64,000 nt of DNA from assembly GCA_001972305.1 (NCBI GenBank), contig BDDD01000087.1, positions 76,748 through 140,747 on the forward strand, in the 5' to 3' direction. This document shows positions 10,071 through 20,519 of this stretch, piece by piece (the first letter of the stretch is position 1; every line of letters starts with the position of its first letter). Source of the stretch: Cephalotus follicularis (lineage: Eukaryota; Streptophyta; Magnoliopsida; Oxalidales; Cephalotaceae). A program made the position numbers and the translations under genes. The notes below the pieces were generated by a model, which saw nothing but the letters and a program-made list of their open reading frames with translations, was not told where the DNA came from and did no database searches.

Positions 10071-12033
10071 TGTAATACCCCGTTTGTCCGTGTGCATAGT
10101 TTTGGGCTTTTTAATCTATTTTGTTAAGTTGTCTGCCTTTTTTCTTAGACTGCAAGGTTTAAAGTGCACACAGTTCTGTGTTAAGCGTCGACGCTTTACT
10201 AAAACATCGACTCTTTGAACATTAAAGCTTTGACTCTTGAACCCCTTCCAACGCCGGTTAAAAACAGTGAGTTTTTATCTTGGCCAACTTCTCCAACCGA
10301 CGACGCTTCGACGAAAGCGACAGCGCTTGGATGCAACCGACGACGCTCTAAATGTAAGCTTCGGTGCTTTGAAGTCAAGCATTTTGTTTGACCTGAATGA
10401 GATCCCAAAGTGACAACGCTTGAAGAGAAGCATCAACGCTTAGCCCTGCATACCAGATGATGAAACTTGGACAAACCCATAAGCGACGACGCTTGGAGGT
10501 GCAGCGCCAACGCTTTGGCCTATGGATTTGTTGCAGAAGTTAACGTTTTGTCTCGTTACGAATGAATTAAATGGTTTGAGGGACACATGTCAAGAAAGTA
10601 AGTAAGGAGTTAAGATATTTCGATGGAAAAGGACATGTGGCATCAAGTTGTGGTGAAGAATTCGATCACATGGGCAACTAGGAAGTGACTCACATGGACA
10701 ACTCACATGGGTGATGTCATGATGACTCACTATACAATGCTTGCTCTCCAAGATATATTTTTGTATAAATATATGTGTAATTTTAGCTAAAAAGAGGATG
10801 GTTTTGCAGAGTTTCGAAATTCTTCCGATTTCTTGACGAGAATACATGATTTAAATTACTGCTCGGGTACTGTTTTCTCCTGTTTTATTCCTGGATTATG
10901 CACCAAATTGTTTGAATCATAACTTTTTCCTTTATTGATGAAAAATTAAATGGTTGAATGTTCTGAAAACCTTAAGATGTCCTCTCTAACTGTTATGTTG
11001 CATGTATCTTGAATTTCTCTGAAATTCTTGACAAAAATCTATGTTCAAAATTTCTGCTCATGTTTTGTTTTCATATGAAATAGATGACTTTAAAAATTCA
11101 TTGTAGCTTTGTTTCTCAACCAAAAATTATGAACATTACCTGTATGGAATCTTTGAGTCATCTTCTTTAACTTTGATGTTTTATGTTTTCTCTTAAAATG
11201 ACTACGTATATACGAAAAATTAGTTTTAGAAATTGTCAAATGCGATACACGTCTTTCCGTCGGAGCATGTGGGCCTTGCAAACCCCATGCATATATATAT
11301 ATATATATATACTCGGACTCGGATCTCTATTATGGAATTATTTAATCGGATATTTATGATTTTTCGGATTCGGATTATGAAACTCAGATATTGTTATTAA
11401 AATTGGATATTGTTTCGGATATTGTTTTGAAATTCATATTTTGCTTTGAATCTTGGATATTGCTTATGAAATCGGATTTTGTTTTCCGATTTTTCTTATG
11501 AAATCGGATTTTGTTTTTCGATTTTGCTTTCAGATCATGCCTTCAGATATTGTTTTGCAATCTGATTTTTGAGAATTCTGATTTAAAATTTCAGATACCT
11601 CATGTTTTGTTTAAATCATCATTCTATGTTCTATTTTCCTTATCTTTGCAAGGGTTTGCTCAACCGCATTTTGTTTTCCATGCGAGAAGTTTTCAGGAGC
11701 GTTTTTGGAATACGTGAGAGAGATATCACCCTATGTCTGAGGATCATCTAGGAGATTGGTCCGTTTATGTTTTTGTTTTATTATGGTCGAATGAAGGCCT
11801 GACTTTAGAGCAATGTTATGCTGTTCAGTTTATGACTTTTATGAACCATTTTATGATTTTTGAAATATGACTTTGGTTATAATTTTCAGTTTTTGTTTCG
11901 GACTATGATATGTTTAAGGATTTCATTTCAGACCACCACGCTAAATGAATAAAGTTGAGTTTTTGTTATGTATATGTTTTGTTTAGTTCTGTATTATGAT
12001 CTGTAAGGGCTCCCACCATTTGGGGGTGTTACA
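10071..12033 (+). repeat. G2 3' LTR (about 1.96 kb, two internal deletions)
   Basis: It runs from TGTAATACCCCG to GGGGTGTTACA. Relative to the 5' LTR it lacks roughly 6572-6785 (joined at about 10817) and roughly 7230-7710 (joined at about 11238). The first deletion removes the donor-like site and the second removes the hairpin-type tandem repeats and the conserved inverted-repeat block. Confidence 0.85.
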
Positions 12034-12038
12034 GGCAC

Positions 12039-13294
12039 GTAGGCTTGGAAAGCTCAATAGTATAGTGTCCCTAGCCATCTCCTGGCTCCTAGGGCAACAC
12101 CTGTCATTAGCATAAGTGACAACCTCCGTCACCGCACTAACAGTGTATCAATCACAATCAATCAATGAATCAACCAGAAGTTTTATGCATTAACACTTGT
12201 CTCTTTGGCGTCAACGCTTCAAGGTAAGGATCCTTGAGCGTCAGCGCTTTACCCATAGCGTTGACACTTTAAAGTAGGAACCTTAGCGTCAATGCTTCAC
12301 GCGTCAATTCCCTTGCACAACGAACCAAAGCGTCGACGTTTTCTTCAAGTGTCAATGTTTCTAGGGTATATCAGTCAAAAGCATCAACGCTTTTCTCATA
12401 AGCATCGACGGTCTAGTAAAAACAAGGACCATGTCGCGTCCTTCTTCCCGTGTAACAATCCAAGGCATCGACGCTTTTCCTTTAAACGTCAACGGTTAAA
12501 GAAGACCAGAGCATCGTCTTCTTCCATGCATCTCCTTACCAGTAGAACCAAATCAAATCATGCATGCAAATCAATCCATATTCATTCCAGAACACAACAT
12601 GCATGGCAGATTAACTATCCATAGTAACCACAACATCAATCACACAATCCACAATACCCATGCATTTCAACAATGATCATTTACTATTTTTGAACTCAAA
12701 AATACAATTATATAATCCCTACCTCAGATTCCAAGTTAGGAATCGTAGTCCACCTCCTTAAGGCTCACCGACTAGTAGATCTGAACTTCCCGGTAGCTCC
12801 AAGTCTGGTCCAGTAGCTCCCAGCTTCCAAGCTTTCAAGCTTTGGTTCAAAATTGGAGAATGATTTCTCTCTGTGTTTTCTCTCTATTTTCTCTGTTTTC
12901 GTTCTGTTTCCCTTCCTTTCTCTTTCTTTTCTTTCTCTTTCTGGTGCCAGCTTTGGAGGAGAGAGAGACGTGTTTTATGGTGGTTTGGATTTCTCTCTCT
13001 CTTCTGCCTGCATGGAAGACGCCATGCGTCTCTCCCTCTCACTTCTCACACACAGAATGACACACACCTGTCATTGCAGGCCTGGGAACATGGCAACATG
13101 TCTAACACGTTACCACTGGCATGATAATAAGGCGCCCGGACAATGGCCTTCACCTGCCTTTCAACACGTTTTCTGTCAGTGTTTCAAATCCATATGTTAT
13201 TGTCTTTAAGCATTGACTTTTTCCTCTTGGTGTCGATGTTTTAAGGCAAGGCATTAAATGCGGGTTTACTTTCCTGGCGTCGACTCTATCCCAT
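12039..13294 (-). repeat. G1 5' LTR, distal part
   Basis: This resumes the G1 LTR after G2. It holds a GCG-TCGA-CGC dyad array (12208-12520), a pyrimidine-rich tract (about 12855-13060) and a second small dyad group near 13206-13290. It ends at CCCAT (13290-13294), where the copia LTR of C1 begins. About 240 bp of the LTR are missing from this copy compared with 1-312. No real gene is seen. Confidence 0.75.
12208..12495 (-). repeat. GCG-TCGA-CGC dyad array in G1 LTR
   Basis: Copies start at 12208, 12238, 12258, 12286, 12301, 12330, 12381, 12402, 12465 and 12486. Forms include GCGTCAACGC, GCGTTGACAC, GCGTCGACGT and GCATCGACGC. Spacings cluster near 20-21 and 28-30 bp, with one of 63 bp. Spacers differ from one another. 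Confidence 0.7.
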
Positions 13295-13805
13295 TGTTAG
13301 ATTAGGGTGTCTATGTAATCCACAAGGAGGCTGCAGACATATGTACTTTACATATGACACACTCTTGAATCATACATTCTTAGTGCCATTAGTGTTCTAT
13401 TGTGCATATTTAATGAAGATTGGCAATTTTGCTACATGTATTATCCCATACCGTCTCTACGGATCAGTTGATCACCATGTCAACTAAATACACATATAGC
13501 ACCCTGTCCATAAACGGTTGGATCTCGTGCCTGAGAGGTTATGAGAATGAGATCCTTACTCCCTTGTGACAAAAGTTCGAAGTCATAGATTCACTTTCTT
13601 AGGGCAATTGATGAACCGCAAAGTCTTGTCGTGTTATGCCTGCTCCGAATGGTAAAGGGGGATGGATTATCTCATTGCCATTTGGGTTTTACCTTAAAGT
13701 TGATGCGGGGTGTGTGTAGAGGCACGACACTGAACCAACCCACCATAGATTATTTATTTGGAGAGTCAACACCTCTGTCAATAGAGTTCCTATTGTCGCG
13801 GTAGT
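13295..13805 (+). repeat. C1 5' LTR, first part
   Basis: TGTTAGATTAGGG starts the LTR directly after CCCAT of the G1 LTR. The segment holds no open coding region and ends at GTAGT (13801-13805), which recurs at 29961-29965. Confidence 0.65.
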
Positions 13806-15324
13806 TGTGACATCCCGTGTCACATTTAGGAGGATAACTAACAATGAGAGCATTTTAATCACAATCATGCTGTATTTTTATTTGGGAAGTGAGAATTAAG
13901 TTATTAGATCTTAGAACTTTTTTTTGTAGAATGCATTATAAATATTGGTTGATCTATCTAAAACCATTAGAATGTTATATTGGGATAAACCTCTCACACC
14001 CCGCCTTTCGATTACATTGAGAGACAAGCATATATGGTTATATCAGAAATAAGCATAATAATCCAGCATTCTCATAACAAATAAAACACATAAGCGGAAG
14101 CATTTATCTTTGGATTATTTAAAACATAAATCATCTGCACGCAGCCCATACTACGTGCAGGTACAATCCAACAATATCCTTAACATAAGGAAATACAACA
14201 AAATCAAGGTATGAACCGTTCATTTCAAATTATAGTACATCATAACAAAATAACAACCTTAAGTCAGAAATAGAAGCTCTCCAAGCTTCAGCAGCAATCT
14301 CCAATTGTCCTTGCTTAATCTGAAATTGTAGGGGTTAGCCGTTGTCCTCACTTGGCTAAGTAGGAAGATAATGCATGCTAAGGAATATATGAATGCAACA
14401 TGTATGACAGTTTATATTAAAATAACATTTAAATGTGCCAATATATAAGTAATCATGCCAAGTGGCCATAGACAATACATATGCAAGAATACCGCACAAG
14501 GGTACAATCAATTCATCCTGTTTTGGGCGTCACATGTCGCTACCTCCTAGCACAAACTGTGCACCACCTATCTGTCACTCTACGCTCCGAGATGATAGAT
14601 AAGGTAACATTTACTACCGGCGTTGGCGGGTAGTTTAACAGATAAGATCTGCAATGCAGACAAGTTTGGGTGATACTCTGGCCAACTCCTGGCACCCAGG
14701 ATCCCCACCGTAGTCGGTGACCATGAGTCGTCACTCGACTACCGGCAATAAGCATAGACAAACAATTCAAGCATTTCAATAATAATATTACATATAATAA
14801 TAATATGCAATATAAAAGTTGTTTTCTTTAGAAACATATAACAATTCATTTATCGTACATCTCATAGAAGGGAAACGATATCAATACAATAATGGTTCTC
14901 AATTTGGAGAACAAAACAGGTGCTACCTCTCACAGGAGGAAAATCAATAATTTCTTTAAACAATAGGTTTTCATTTGAAAATGATAGTTGATATCATAAT
15001 TTGTGCACATAGCACTTAATTGGTTCGATCATTGAAATATAAGTGGTGGTGGTGTTAAATAGCACCAAAACAGCATATACTAATATAAGGTAGCATATAC
15101 AGTAACAACATTACAAGACAGTAGCAATTCAAGGATTCACAAGGAATAGCATTTCATAGTCATTCATATGCAACTCTCACAAGGAGTGCGTACGTTGTTT
15201 AATTTTGGGATGCAATTGTATATAACGTCAGGATTGATTGTTCTAATCATTCGTATGGAGGCCAAGTTAATTACATTCAAGATTGAGGCCCAAACAGAAC
15301 CTATATCAGCATTTTTACCCAGGA

Positions 15325-15438
15325 CAGTCGGCTGTTCTCAAGAACAGTCGGCTGTTTTGGTTGAGCAGTCGATTGTTTTGTCTTAACAGTCGACTGAATA
15401 GGGTTGAGTAGTCGACTGCCATGAAGAACAGTCGACTG
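15325..15438 (-). repeat. CAG-TCGA-CTG dyad array, six copies at 20-22 bp
   Basis: Ten-base copies start at 15325, 15345, 15366, 15387, 15409 and 15429, giving steps of 20, 21, 21, 22 and 20. Forms are CAGTCGACTG, TAGTCGACTG, CAGTCGATTG and CAGTCGGCTG. The spacers do not match each other. The array lies in the presumed LTR intron. Confidence 0.85.
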
Positions 15439-16494
15439 CTTCTGCCCAGAAATGCAGGCAGTGGCAGTTTATGTGCATTTCAAAATCTAATGCCAATCAA
15501 ATCAATGCATTCAACAAGCAGAAAATAACATACATGATAAGCATAATATATCTTCCATAAACATGTCATTACCCTTACCTCAATAGCTTATTCCAAGATC
15601 AATTGGAATTGATCTTTCTCTTTGTGTTTCCAACCCTTTCACCAAACAATCCTTCAATTCCAGTAGAATCAATCTATACAATGCATATTTACGGATACAT
15701 GCATCAGTACCAGTAAGTTTCAGTAACCTCGTGACAACTACAATTCCTACAGTAGTTACTCACTAGTCCAAGAAGCTTCATAACCATCCGTTTTACCACA
15801 TCTCTATGAACCATATGACAATCTAATTCAATTTTAGATTCTTTGGTCTTAATGTGTTGACAGAAGGTAAATATATATACTTAAGAGAATCAATGTACAT
15901 ATATATTGACAACTAACAACATCTATAATCCAAGTTAGAGTTATCAACAATTTCCTTAGCTTCATATCCATTATTTCTTAATCCCTCTCATTATCATTTC
16001 TAATTGTAGCATTATGGATAGAAGATATTAAACATTCCTAGTCACATTCTTGACAGATTACAACATCAGCAGGGAGCTCGAATTTGAAACTTACCAGGAG
16101 ATATCCAAAGCTTCCAAGTCTTTCTTTGAGCTCACCAAATCCTCAAATGCAAGCTCCAATAATCCTCCAGCAATTTCCTCCTCTCTCAGTGTTTTCTAAC
16201 TCAAATTCAGCTTCTGGACAGCTGATATAAAGCTTGAATTCGCCAGACTCCTTACTCAGTTTCTCTCTCACACATGCATTCCTCTTTCTCTCTTCTTTCT
16301 ATCTCTTTCTCACCTTTTCTCTTCTGTTTTTGTAGGTTACAGGTCTGCAAATCTTGCAGAAGGAATAGAGGACATGCAAGGCACTCCCCTTGCATGTTAT
16401 GGCAGCTACTGACACGTATCTCACATGCATGCCTCAATTTTAACACTTGTCATCACTGTCTCTGCGTCTGCCAGGCGCCTGTTCTGTACTATTC

Positions 16495-16573
16495 CAGTCG
16501 ACTGTCTTTAACAGGCAGTCGACTGTCCACTCACGCCTCAGACAATCGACTGTTCCCCTATGACAGTCGGCTG
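16495..16573 (-). repeat. Second CAG-TCGA-CTG dyad array, four copies
   Basis: Copies start at 16495, 16516, 16543 and 16564 (steps 21, 27, 21). On the element strand it lies upstream of the TATA-like site. Confidence 0.8.
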
Positions 16574-16792
16574 TCGATGGCTGTTTTAGGGTTTCTTAAG
16601 TTTGATACTTCACCAATTGTACATCCAGTCATCCCAAGCAATTACCAATCACAGAAATTATTATAATTGGACAAATAACTCAATTAAAATGTATATTTTA
16701 TTTCAAAATTGGATCAATATACATTAATTGAATTTGCAGTTATTACATTCACGCTTTTTAAAGAAAATTCGTCCTTGAATTTAGCTCTTGCA

Positions 16793-18103
16793 TTACATTC
16801 CGAATAAGTGGAGAAATGTCTTCCTCATTTCGTCCTCACGCTCCCACGTAGCTTCCTCCGTTCCGTGAAAATGCAACAGCACTTTTACCATAGGAATGGT
16901 CTTGTTCCTTAGTACCTGTTCCATTCGATCCACAATCCTTGTCGGCCTTCCCTCATATGTCAATCTGGGGCTAACGAATCCAGGGTCGTAGCTCAAAACG
17001 TGAGATGGGTCGGGTACGTATTTCTGTAGCATGGAGATATGAAATACGTTATGCACGTCCGACAAACTAGGCGGTAGTGCAATCTGGTATGCTACCTCCC
17101 CCACTCTCTCCAGTATCTCGAAAGGTCCAATATACCTTGGAGCCAACTTCCCCTTGAGGCCAAAACGGTAAATCCCTTTCGAAGGCAAGATCTTCAAGAA
17201 AACATGATCTCCCTTCTCAAACTCTAGCTTCCTTCTCTTGCTATCAGCGTAACTCTTCCGCTGACTTTGTGCAGCTAGCAGTCTCTTCTTGATCATCTCC
17301 ACTTTATCAGTGGTCTCTTGTACCAAGTCTGGTCCAAGTACTTGTCTCTCACCTACCTCGTCCCAACAAATAGGTGATCTGTATTTCCTCCTGTATAAAG
17401 CTTCATAGGGAGCCATTCCAATGCTGGTATGAAAACTGTTGTTGTAGGAGAACTCAATCAATGCTAGATGATCCTCCCAACTCCCAGCAAAATCAATCAT
17501 GCAAGCCCGTAGCATATCCTCCAGAGTCTGAATAGTACGCTCGGTCTGCCCGTCAGTCTGGGGGTGGAATGCAGTGCTAAAGTTCAAGGTTGTTCCCATT
17601 GTTGTTTGGAACTTCTTCCAGAACCTCGAAGTAAATCTAGCATCTCGGTCGCAGACAATACTGACGGGCACCCCATGCAATCTCACTATCTCCCGGATAT
17701 ACAATCGAGCAAGCTTCTCGATAGAATACGTCATGTTCATCAGAAGAAAGTGAGCAGACTTAGTAAGTCTGTCCACTACTACCCGCACTACTTCATGCTA
17801 ATTTCTTGACCTCGGCAATCCTGACACGAAGTCCATGGTCACGTGCTCCCATTTCCATTCAACCACTGGTAACGATTGTAGCAGTCCGGCAGGTCTATGA
17901 TGTTCAGCCTTCACTCTCTGACAGGGCAAACATCTTGCTACATATTCAGGAATTTCTCTTTTCATACCACTCCACCAGTAGTCTCTTTTCAGGTCGTGCC
18001 ACCTTCTCGAACTTCCAGGGTGAACACTGTATTTCGATTTGTGAGCTTGTTGCAGTAGCTCATTCTTGATGCTCTCGTCATCCAGAACACATTTCCTCCC
18101 TCA
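16793..18103 (-). pseudogene. G3 integrase with chromovirus tail
   Basis: The open part 16793-17788 (331 residues) contains the catalytic triad in context: Asp in VVVDRLTKSAHF, Asp in CDRDARFTSRFW and Glu in DGQTERTIQTLEDML. A GPY/F-type module (LKGKLAPRYIGPFEILERVG) and the chromovirus tail (ATWEREDEM...LHLF) follow. The H2C2 zinc domain is encoded upstream at about 17870-18090 in the same frame. It is separated from the core by an in-frame TAG at 17798-17800, and from RNase H by a TGA at 18101-18103. The enzyme would insert element cDNA, and the tail is thought to guide chromoviruses to particular chromatin. Two stops make this copy unlikely to work. Confidence 0.9.
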
Positions 18104-19580
18104 GAACCTCAATATGCCATCAGTATGAATGGATAAGTCATAATCAGTGGCTAGGTTCTCACGAATACTCCATAACTCAGTGTCACTGTACTGAGCAGTT
18201 AGAATACGCTCCAGAAGTTCCGGTTGTGCTCTCAGACTTGCCACAATAACTCCTCGGGAAACCATGAACGGATTCCATCTCTGAAATTCCTCCAATAGCT
18301 TACACTGTGAAACCATTGCCCCAGCAATCATTGCCTTGCGACTCAGTGCATCAGCCACTACATTCGCCTTTCCCGGGTGGTATTGAATGTTGCAGTTGTA
18401 ATCATTAAAGAATTCCACCCATCGCCTCTGTCTCAGGTGGAGCTCCTCCTGGGAAGACAAATACTTCAAACTCTTATGGTCAGTAAAGATCTCAAACTGA
18501 GCACCATAGAGGTAGTGCCTCCATTTCTGCAAAGCAAACACTATGGCCGCCAACTCAAGATCATGTACGGGATAATTTTCGTCGTCCGGCTTTAACTTCC
18601 TTGATGCGTATGCAATTACCCTGCCATGTTGCATAAGTACGCATCCCAATCCTTTCCCAGAAGCATCTGTGTAGACAGTAAAACCCTCATTACCCTCCGG
18701 TAATGCCAACACTGGAACCGAAATTAACCGACTCTTCAACTCTTGGAAACTTGCCTCACAAGAATCATCCCACACAAAACTGGACTTCTTCTTAGTCAAT
18801 TGTGTCAGTGGTGTAGCAAGCTTCGAAAACCCTTTGATGAATCTCCGGTAGTAGCCAGCCAATCCCAAGAAACTACGAACCTCCGTAACGTTCCTCGGTT
18901 GGGGCCAATCAACAATACTTTCTATCTTCGAAGGATCCACGGACAATCCTTCACTCGACACAATGTGACCTAGGAAAGTCACATGATCCAGCCAAAATGT
19001 GCACTTGCTGAATTTGGCATATAGCTTTTCCTTCCACAGTGTCTGCAGTACAATCCTCAAGTGCCGCATGTGTTCCTCAATGCTCCTTGAATAGATCAGG
19101 ATGTCGTCCAGGAATATAACAACAAACTGATCAAGATAGGGTTGGAACACTCTGTTCATCAAACACATAAAGGCTGCAGGAGCATTCGTCAAACCAAACG
19201 GCAATATCAGAAACTCGTAGTGCCCATATCTGGTTCGAAATGCGGTTTTGTCCACATCACCTTCTCTGATCTTCAACTGATGATAACCTGTTCTTAGGTT
19301 CAAGTTTGGAGAATACAGTTGAGCCTTGCAATTGGTCGAACAACTCCTCAATATGTGGCAGAGGATACTTGTTCTTCACCGTCACCTAATTTAACAGCCT
19401 GTAATCAATGCATAGCCGCATCGATCCATCCTTCTTTTTCACAATAGAACCGGTGCTCCCCACGGTGATACACTCGGTCTGATAAAGCCCTTGTCAAGAT
19501 AATCTGGCAATTGAATCTTCAACTCCTTCAGTTCGGCAGGAGCCATTCGGTACGGTGCTTTGGATATAGGAGCAGTCCCA
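18104..19580 (-). pseudogene. G3 reverse transcriptase and RNase H
   Basis: From high to low coordinate it encodes [12 protein letters not shown], a region homologous to [18 protein letters not shown], the RT box FLDDILIYS with both Asp intact, [12 protein letters not shown], and RNase H motifs [30 protein letters not shown] and [10 protein letters not shown] one-base loss near 19440-19446 shifts the frame just before the KKKDG motif. A TAG at 19386-19388 replaces a Lys codon. From 19351 down to 18104 the frame is open for 416 codons. RT and RNase H together make the double-stranded cDNA. Confidence 0.92.
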
Positions 19581-19803
19581 GTTTATCGTTCGATGCTGAA
19601 CTCCCACTATCGGAATCGCACTATTATCTATTACCGCATCGGTCAGCAAGCAATCACTAGTCGGAGCATTTGCCTCCAAATATATGTGTACACAAACAGT
19701 AATGTAATGCAAGTTGTATAGAACATGATGCAATGAATGATCATGTGGCTAAAGGGTCAATCGATATACGAGCAACTATAACTTCATATTAGTTATATCT
19801 TCT
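19581..19803 (-). other. Unassigned spacer where protease is expected
   Basis: Gypsy elements have the aspartic protease here, between the zinc knuckles and RT. No D-T/S-G active site or DFD-x-ILG motif can be read on either strand. The stretch is AT-rich and looks like replacement or deletion-junction DNA. Confidence 0.6.
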
Positions 19804-20415
19804 TTAGATAAGTATAACTTTACCTTGCATGATTCTTTTACCGGTATCTCCTCGCGGTTGAGCAGCCGCGCCACTTCCACCAGCTCCATCATTACTCGGT
19901 TGAGTTTTCATAAGGGGACAAGCTTTCATGCGGTGATCAGGCAAACCACATCTCAGGCACTTCCCTGCCTTCTTCCAGCACTTAGTTTCCTCATGATTTG
20001 GAAGACCACAAAAATTACATCCTCCAGGATTCAGGTGACCACCTCGGATTGGAGTCCTTGAACGAGAAGTATCTTGAGTAGCAGTCTGTCGAGGATGTTT
20101 GGAAGCTCGTCTATACCGTCTTGAAGGTTGTCTAACCTGTTGCGCTTGAACGTACAATCGCTGCATTTCCTCCATGTGAGTGGCACTAGCAGTCATCTGT
20201 TGTCGGATGAAATCGGTCATCCGTTCCACATTCGTCGCGTTGGCTTGAATCTGCTGTTGGAAGAGATCAGCCATGCGGTCAAAATTACTCCTCTCGTCAT
20301 ATGCTGGAGGAACATTCACTCCTTCGTTCACTGCCGGATCATTTCCAGGCATCGGCGGTACATTGACACCTTCATCGACTCTACGCCTCCCTCTTCTTCC
20401 TCTTCGTAGATCCAT
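19804..20415 (-). pseudogene. G3 truncated gag with two zinc knuckles
   Basis: The 203-codon open frame starts MDLRRGRRGRRR and has two related FQQQ-type helices (DRMADLFQQQIQANATN and DFIRQQMTASATHMEEM). It then passes directly to a basic Arg/Ser/Gln-rich stretch and two CCHC knuckles (CNFC...H...C and CLRC...H...C). The capsid core that normally lies between helix and knuckles (the WW and FYQQYFP-type motifs of related elements) is absent. The frame is fully open, so a short RNA-binding protein could be made, but particle assembly is not expected. Confidence 0.8.
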
Positions 20416-20504
20416 TCAGTTTCCTATATGGAATGACATAATCATTAGGAAAAAACTCAATTAACTTCCGAGAAACTTATCCCAGCTTAGCATATATGGA
20501 ATAT

Positions 20505-20516
20505 GCTCTAATACCA
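20505..20516 (-). other. G3 primer-binding site
   Basis: The element strand reads TGGTATTAGAGC, one change from the tRNA-iMet complement, 3 bases from the LTR boundary at 20520. Confidence 0.85.
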
Positions 20517-20519
20517 TGC

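Larger units (their letters stand above)
5835..12033 (+). mobile_element. G2: pol-less gypsy-type LTR element inserted in the G1 LTR
   Basis: Both LTRs, a PBS, a gag and a polypurine tract are visible, and GGCAC flanks the element at 5830-5834 and 12034-12038. The internal region is only about 1.57 kb and goes from gag straight to a protease start and then to the polypurine tract. RT, RNase H and integrase are absent, so the element could only have moved with enzymes supplied by relatives. The two LTRs differ by large deletions and many substitutions, so the insertion is not recent. The left terminus is AG rather than TG. Confidence 0.9.
1..13294 (-). mobile_element. G1: degenerate Ty3/gypsy chromovirus-like element, interrupted by G2 and C1
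   Basis: This is a minus-strand LTR retrotransposon. Reading from high to low coordinates it has a 5' LTR, a PBS at 4971, gag near 4874, zinc knuckle, protease, RT, RNase H, integrase and a 3' LTR that leaves the window at base 1. The order PR-RT-RH-IN defines Ty3/gypsy. The pol C-terminus carries the tail seen in Tekay/Del chromoviruses (conserved ATWERED residues). Every domain is broken by stops or frameshifts, so it is an old, inactive copy. The 5' LTR is split by G2 and ends at 13294, where a copia LTR begins. Bases 13231-13294 repeat bases 1-72 of the other LTR, which ties the two ends together. Confidence 0.85.
13992..16747 (-). repeat. G3 3' LTR
   Basis: The plus-strand termini are TCTCACACCCCG (one change from TGTCACACCCCG) and GCAGTTATTACA. 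It carries two CAG-TCGA-CTG dyad arrays, a TATA-like CTTTATATC on the element strand near 16226, a donor-like CTG|GTAAGTTTC near 16095, and an acceptor-like site at 14320. Confidence 0.9.

Noticed and set aside
12842-13209. Hydrophobic Phe/Ser/Leu-rich frames that could look like signal or membrane segments
   Set aside because: They come from a TTTCTCT pyrimidine tract in the G1 LTR, in three overlapping frames, with no further domain.
15325-15438. CRISPR-like array of short repeats with unique spacers
   Set aside because: The repeats are 10-bp palindromes with 10-12 bp spacers in a plant LTR. There are no long repeats, leader or cas genes, and the copies are imperfect.
16274-16666. 130-codon frame with repeated SRLS residues (also at 25504-25995)
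   Set aside because: It lies in the G3 LTR. The SRLS repeats come from reading the CAG-TCGA-CTG dyads, and the frame is not kept in the solo LTR of the same family.
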